From assembly GCA_947383215.1 (NCBI GenBank), contig CANDCP010000031.1, positions 1-38,676 of the forward strand: DNA of 38,676 nt, in the 5' to 3' direction. The position numbers were made by a program, and so were the translations under genes. Origin of the DNA: an uncultured Roseburia sp. (GTDB taxonomy: Bacteria; Bacillota; Clostridia; Lachnospirales; Lachnospiraceae). Below are positions 34,327 to 38,676 of this stretch, one piece after another. The notes below the pieces were generated by a model. It ran no database searches and was not told the DNA's origin. It worked only from the letters and a program-made list of their open reading frames with translations. Numbering within the stretch: the first letter of the stretch is position 1; every line of letters begins with the position of its first letter.

Positions 34327-36672
34327 TTATATTGTTACAATAACCGTTTCCTTACAATCCGTCAGCACCGTCTTATCTTCCGACGACGCGGCGCTCGCCC
34401 CCTGCACACCCTTTGCGCATAAATTTATCAGCTCCACTGTAAACGGTTTTTTCGCTTTTGTTGAAATCTCTATGGCAGTTCCGGCTCTCCTGGCCAAAAT
34501 CGTCAAATCCTCTGACCCGGCCCTATCAAAAACAACAGCCAAGGCTTCGTCCGCCAACTCATATATTCGAAGCGTCACATGGTCGGCATAGTCATACTCC
34601 GGCCCGTCGTCCGTAGCTCCCAGCGCCAGAATGGAATTTGGTCTTACAAACAGCGGGATCTCACAATATCCGTATTCGCGGGAATACCATCTGCCTCCCT
34701 CCATCCTCTCGCCCGTAAAGAAATCGGTCCAAAGTCCCGGACATACCGAAGAATCCGGAAGATAATACTCTCCGATTCCCTCCTCGTTAAAAATCGGCGC
34801 CACAAGCAGCGCATCCCCCAGCATATACTGTCTGTCCAGATAATTGCACATCTTATCCTTCGCAAATTCCAGCACCATCGCGCGCATAGACGGAATCCCC
34901 ATACGATGCGCCGTCAGCGCCGTATTCCACAAATACGGCATCAATTTCGCCTTTAAACGGGTGAATACGCGCACTACGTCTACCGCCTCCTCATCATACG
35001 CCCACGGTACCCGGTACGAAGTGCTCCCGTGCAGCCTGCTGTGCGAAGACAAAAGCCCGAATGCGCACCAGCGCTTATAGACATCCGGCGTCGACGTGCT
35101 CTCAAAGCCCCCAATATCATGGCTCCAGAAGCCAAAACCGCACATCTGCAGCGACAGGCCGCCGCGCAGGCTCTGTTCCATAGATTCATAATCTGACCAA
35201 CAGTCGCCTCCCCAGTGTACCGGAAACTTTTGTCCGCCAACCGTAGCCGAACGCGCAAACAAAACGGCTTCGTTTTTCCCTCTTTTGCGCTCCAGCAATT
35301 CAAATACAGTCTTATTATACAGATAGGTATAATAATTATGCATTTTCACCGGATCCATGCCGTTGAAATAGACACAGTCAGTCGGAATCCTCTCACCGAA
35401 ATCTGTCTTAAAGCAGTCCACGCCCATATCGAGCAAAATTTCTAATTTATCCTGGAACCATTTACACGCCGAGGGATTTGTAAAGTCCACGATCGCCATT
35501 CCGGGCTGCCACATATCCCACTGCCAGACAGAGCCGTCCGGCCGCTTCAGAAAATATCCTCGCTCCATGCCCTCGTCAAAAAGGGACGATTCCTGGCCGA
35601 TGTAGGAATTAATCCAGACACAGACCTTTAATCCTTTCGCCTTGATTCTCTCAATCATACCGCGCGGATCTTCAAACACTCTTGCATCCCAGGAAAAATC
35701 CGACCAGTGGAAATCTTTCATCCAAAAACAGTCAAAGTGAAATACTTTTAGCGGAACGTCTCTTTCCAGCATACCGTCGATAAAGCTCATCACCGTTTTT
35801 TCGTCATAATCTGTCGTAAACGACGTAGACAGCCACAGACCGAACGTCCAGGGCGGAGGCAGCGACGGCTTTCCGGTTAAATCCGTGTATCTGCGGACAA
35901 CGTCTTTCATCTCTGACCCGCCGATAAAGAAATAGTCGAGCATTTCCCCCGGAACGGAAAACTGAACCTTATTCACGGTTTCGGAGGCTACTTCAAACGA
36001 TACTTTTTCGGAATGATTCACAAAAACTCCGTACGCCTTATTTGACAAATAAAACGGTATATTTTTATACGAGAGTTCTGTGGATGTCCCGCCGTCCTCA
36101 TTCCAGATGTCGATACTCTGTCCGTTTTTTATAAACGGGCCGAATCTCTCTCCCAGTCCGTAAATCAATTCTCCCACCCCAAGCGAGAGCCGCTGACGCA
36201 TATACGCGTCGTCGTCGCCGCTTGTCACATACGCGTCGCCCTTAAAATCCGTACGCATATAGGCAAGATCGCGCCAGCTGCTTGTACAACACTTTCTCCC
36301 GCCGCTGTAATACGTCATGCCCCAGTTTTTCTTTTTTATTCTAAGCTCAGACCTTCCGCTTCTGACGCATAGCTCCTCCCCGTCCTCGTACGCCTCTATC
36401 TCCGAAGCTTCGTCCATACATAAATCAAATGCAGGCGCATTTTTCAATGCGCCCTTATAATGATACGTTTTGACTCGAATTACATCGGGCATGGGCGTTG
36501 TGATTTCAATCGTCAGGTTCACACCGCCAAGCGTGTCTCCTCTGTGGACAATTTTATGTGTCGGCGCACATAAGACGACCCGATTGCTCTCTATCTTTGT
36601 AAAATATACTTCCGCCGGCGAAAAACAGGCTGTTCCCTCTTTTTGCAGCCAGCACCCATTGCCAAATTTCAT
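34327..36672 (-). CDS. yicI: GH31 alpha-xylosidase
   Basis: 781 residues, very close in size to E. coli YicI (772). It releases alpha-linked xylose from xyloglucan oligosaccharides such as isoprimeverose. The N-terminal beta-sandwich (1-250) precedes the barrel, with FHFDCFWMKDFHWSDF, the nucleophile region CFKTDFGERIP (Asp424) and the acid/base region VHWGGDCWSDYESM. KTDFGE and FHWSDFSWD are characteristic of the alpha-xylosidase branch. No signal peptide, so cytosolic. The SDR gene lies 31 bp upstream in the same direction. A metabolic gene unrelated to the glycan operon. Confidence 0.94.
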   Translation of the reverse strand: MKFGNGCWLQKEGTACFSPAEVYFTKIESNRVVLCAPTHKIVHRGDTLGGVNLTIEITTPMPDVIRVKTYHYKGALKNAPAFDLCMDEASEIEAYEDGEELCVRSGRSELRIKKKNWGMTYYSGGRKCCTSSWRDLAYMRTDFKGDAYVTSGDDDAYMRQRLSLGVGELIYGLGERFGPFIKNGQSIDIWNEDGGTSTELSYKNIPFYLSNKAYGVFVNHSEKVSFEVASETVNKVQFSVPGEMLDYFFIGGSEMKDVVRRYTDLTGKPSLPPPWTFGLWLSTSFTTDYDEKTVMSFIDGMLERDVPLKVFHFDCFWMKDFHWSDFSWDARVFEDPRGMIERIKAKGLKVCVWINSYIGQESSLFDEGMERGYFLKRPDGSVWQWDMWQPGMAIVDFTNPSACKWFQDKLEILLDMGVDCFKTDFGERIPTDCVYFNGMDPVKMHNYYTYLYNKTVFELLERKRGKNEAVLFARSATVGGQKFPVHWGGDCWSDYESMEQSLRGGLSLQMCGFGFWSHDIGGFESTSTPDVYKRWCAFGLLSSHSRLHGSTSYRVPWAYDEEAVDVVRVFTRLKAKLMPYLWNTALTAHRMGIPSMRAMVLEFAKDKMCNYLDRQYMLGDALLVAPIFNEEGIGEYYLPDSSVCPGLWTDFFTGERMEGGRWYSREYGYCEIPLFVRPNSILALGATDDGPEYDYADHVTLRIYELADEALAVVFDRAGSEDLTILARRAGTAIEISTKAKKPFTVELINLCAKGVQGASAASSEDKTVLTDCKETVIVTI

Positions 36673-36703
36673 CGCAAAACATCCCCCTGTCTATTTTCCG
36701 CGC

Positions 36704-37468
36704 TTACAAATCCGCGCCGTGATCTACTACCATTACCTGGCCTGTCATCGCTTTTGACTCGTCGGAAGCAAAAAATAACAGAATATTTGCAACCTCTTCC
36801 GCCGTACATGGAGGCAGGGAATTGTCCGCATGTTTTGACATCGCTCCGAACATATCTTTATCCAGCTTTTCTCTGTCCAATCCCATCGTCATCGGAGTAA
36901 CTACGGTTCCCGGACAGATCGCATTACAGCGCACATTCTCCGACGCGCCGCGCATCGCAATATTCTTTGTCAGGCCGATGATCGCAGCCTTACTCGTCAC
37001 GTATGCCGCTCCCCCGTTTCCGCAATACCCTGCAACGCTGGAGACGTTCACAATTGAACCGGACTTTTTCTCCATCATATGTTTTGCGCATTCCCGCGTC
37101 ACATATAAGGTCCCCTTCGTATTGATGTCGATCAGATAATCGATGGTATCATCCGTAATCTTCTCAATCGCATCCAACCCACTGTCAAGTACGCCGGCAT
37201 TATTTACAAGAACATCCACCGCGCCATACGTTTCCAGCGCTTTCTGAACAAGCGCCGCGCACTGATCTGACTTTGAAATATCGCATGGAACGGCTAATAC
37301 TTCGCCTCCATTCTCACGGATTGCCGATGCAACTTCCTCTAACTGCTGCACTCTCCTTGCGGAAATCACGACCTTTGCGCCTTCCTTTGCAAACAGTTCG
37401 GCGGCTTTCGCGCCGATCCCCGAATTTCCGCCTGTAATTACCGCAACCTTTCCCTCTAATCTGCCCAT
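36704..37468 (-). CDS. Classical SDR oxidoreductase (FabG-like)
   Basis: 254 residues. Cofactor motif VAVITGGNSGIGAKAAELF, NNAGVL, the catalytic Ser in VNVSSVAGYCG, and YVTSKAAIIG (Tyr-x3-Lys). The C-terminal GQVMVVDHGADL is standard. Arg in VVISARR suggests NADP(H) preference. Its substrate (sugar, steroid or other alcohol) is not known; the neighbour alpha-xylosidase hints at sugar alcohol or keto-sugar metabolism. AGGAGG lies 7 nt before the ATG. Confidence 0.9.
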   Translation of the reverse strand: MGRLEGKVAVITGGNSGIGAKAAELFAKEGAKVVISARRVQQLEEVASAIRENGGEVLAVPCDISKSDQCAALVQKALETYGAVDVLVNNAGVLDSGLDAIEKITDDTIDYLIDINTKGTLYVTRECAKHMMEKKSGSIVNVSSVAGYCGNGGAAYVTSKAAIIGLTKNIAMRGASENVRCNAICPGTVVTPMTMGLDREKLDKDMFGAMSKHADNSLPPCTAEEVANILLFFASDESKAMTGQVMVVDHGADL

Positions 37469-37518
37469 AAAAAATCCTCCTGTCTCCTTTTTTCATATAT
37501 CGCTATATAGATTTTGGC

Positions 37519-37537
37519 GTCAAAAGCTCCTTTTGAC
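37519..37537. promoter_or_regulatory. Perfect inverted repeat between divergent genes, candidate operator
   Basis: GTCAAAAG-CTC-CTTTTGAC, an 8-bp perfect inverted repeat with a 3-bp spacer, between the minus-strand SDR start (37468) and the plus-strand BFD-like gene (37663). On the minus strand its right arm forms TTGACG 17 bp from ATATAT, a weak promoter match, so a repressor could act here. No factor is identifiable. Confidence 0.35.
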
Positions 37538-37662
37538 ACCTTAATCCTATATTACAACATCACAATAAATTATTCCACTAAAAACATTACATATTTTTGG
37601 AATTCTTCCACATACTTTTAAAGAACGAATAAAACACAACCCAACGATTGGAGGATTTTAAA

Positions 37663-37842
37663 ATGGACATGGATAAGGTTGTATGCAGCTGCATGAATGT
37701 TACTAACGGAATGATTAGAGACGCCGTAAAGTCCGGCGCTAAAACTTTAGAAGAGGTTCAGGACGCCACCGGAGCCGGAACCGTCTGCGGCGCTTGTCTC
37801 GACGACGTAAAAAGACTTGTCGAAGAATTTTGCTCAGAATAA
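37663..37842 (+). CDS. Small BFD-like [2Fe-2S]-binding protein
   Basis: 59 residues. The four cysteines follow the bacterioferritin-associated ferredoxin pattern: CSC near residues 8-10 and CGAC near 42-45 (C-x-C-x31-34-C-x2-C). It binds a [2Fe-2S] cluster and likely transfers electrons. GGAGG ends 8 nt before the ATG at 37663; the earlier TTG in frame at 37648 is inside the RBS and rejected. It is the only plus-strand protein gene in the window. Partner unknown; BFD-type proteins in Clostridia are often stand-alone. Confidence 0.88.
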   Translation: MDMDKVVCSCMNVTNGMIRDAVKSGAKTLEEVQDATGAGTVCGACLDDVKRLVEEFCSE

Positions 37843-38031
37843 GCGCCCGCTTCCGGCGCGCGGTATTTCCGCTGATAGAATTATAATTATTCACACGCTG
37901 TTTTTCAGATCTTGACCGATACCAAATAAGGATAAAATTTTTAAATAAAAGCATATTGAATAACTTTTCTGCATATGCCATAATGCCATTAGGCAAAAGA
38001 GATGCAAAAGTTCCATGTGAACAAAGAATGA

Positions 38032-38070
38032 ATCCCCGGATTGTGTTGCACCATAGTCCGGGGATTTTTC
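38032..38070 (+). terminator. Intrinsic terminator, plus strand
   Basis: Hairpin ATCCCCGGA/TCCGGGGAT with a 16-nt loop followed by TTTTTCTCTTTTT. It stops transcription from the BFD-like gene side. The 336 bp from 37843 to 38178 hold no gene I can support; apart from this terminator and the one at 38148 the sequence is A/T-rich spacer. Confidence 0.8.
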
Positions 38071-38147
38071 TCTTTTTGCGTATCCGAGATGATCATCCAT
38101 TTCTGTCTCCATCATTTCTTTAAGTTACGACATTTACATCTAAATAC

Positions 38148-38176
38148 AAAAAAGCTTTGATTTCTCAAAGCTTTTT
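38148..38176 (-). terminator. Terminator of the rRNA/tRNA transcript
   Basis: Hairpin AAAGCTTTGA-GAAA-TCAAAGCTTT followed by TTTTG on the minus strand, just after the tRNA-Trp 3' end. It ends the minus-strand 23S-tRNA transcript. Confidence 0.85.
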
Positions 38177-38178
38177 AA

Positions 38179-38249
38179 CAGGGGTGGAAGGAATCGAACC
38201 CTCCTCTGGAGTTTTGGAGACTCTTATTCTACCGATGAACTACACCCCT
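38179..38249 (-). tRNA. tRNA-Trp (anticodon CCA)
   Basis: 71 nt. Acceptor AGGGGTG/CACCCCT, D-stem GTTC/GAAT, anticodon loop CTCCAAA with CCA, T-arm GAGGG-TTCGATT-CCTTC, discriminator G73 as usual for tRNA-Trp. One A-C mismatch at the top of the anticodon stem. The 3' CCA is not encoded (G is followed by TTA). It is probably cotranscribed with the 23S gene upstream. Confidence 0.9.
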
Positions 38250-38262
38250 ACATATAACGATA

Positions 38263-38290
38263 TCTCAATGAATGCCATTGCTCATTGAGA
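38263..38290. repeat. Hairpin between 23S rRNA and tRNA-Trp
   Basis: TCTCAATGA and TCATTGAGA form a 9-bp stem with a 10-nt loop in the 105-bp spacer. It may be an RNA-processing signal. Confidence 0.5.
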
Positions 38291-38354
38291 AAAGGATTTT
38301 ATATACCCTCAAAACTTCATACAGATTTCCGATATTTCTGACTTTCCCTTCTCT

Positions 38355-38676
<322 letters not shown>

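Noticed and set aside
181-36900. Plus-strand open frames opposite the minus-strand genes
   Set aside because: They lie wholly antisense to genes with clear protein families, have no ribosome binding sites of note, and show no recognisable domains.

Overview
The window looks like the chromosome of a low-to-mid GC Gram-positive, most likely a Clostridia/Lachnospiraceae gut bacterium. The signs are strong AGGAGG-type ribosome binding sites, a Firmicutes-style 23S rRNA 3' end, a tRNA-Trp without encoded CCA, an alpha-xylosidase, and Clostridia-type glycan genes. The taxonomic call is inference. Almost everything reads on the minus strand.

Region 1 (1-29752) is one very long, tightly packed minus-strand glycan operon of about 26 genes. 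Many genes overlap by 4-17 bp. In transcription order it holds: a TagF-like transferase fused to a predicted propeller; a cytidylyltransferase/Gfo-Idh fusion; a glycerophosphodiesterase; a TagD-like cytidylyltransferase; a stand-alone asparagine-synthase-like ATP-binding protein; a second TagF-like transferase; a capsule-type protein; a GT4 transferase; a nonulosonic-acid-like module (PseB, aldo/keto reductase, SpsF-like, class III aminotransferase, RmlD-like reductase, NeuB-like synthase, GNAT); a GT2; a radical SAM protein; a CDP-3,6-dideoxyhexose module (SDR, a divergent nucleotidyltransferase, RfbF, RfbH, RfbG); and four GT2 genes running off the left edge. No flippase, polymerase or exporter is present.

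Region 2 (29753-32933) is the most interesting part. A TnpB-family protein in which all three RuvC catalytic acidic residues are replaced (His, Thr, Ala) sits directly upstream of the operon. It is followed by a hairpin-rich intergenic stretch in the position of an omega/guide RNA. Upstream of it, a tyrosine recombinase gene is flanked by two 25-bp recombination-like sites in inverted orientation. Inside the flanked segment is a perfect sigma-A consensus promoter (TTGACA-17-TATAAT) that now points away from the operon. Inversion would place it about 130 bp upstream of the tnpB-like gene, reading into it and the glycan operon. The proposal is a Hin-like self-encoded phase switch that co-expresses a nuclease-dead, probably RNA-guided regulator with a surface or flagellar glycan locus, captured here in the OFF orientation.

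Region 3 (32934-38676) is ordinary chromosome: an AraC/GyrI-like regulator, a small coiled-coil protein, an alpha-xylosidase, an SDR oxidoreductase, a small BFD-like [2Fe-2S] protein (the only plus-strand gene), a tRNA-Trp, and the 3' end of a 23S rRNA.
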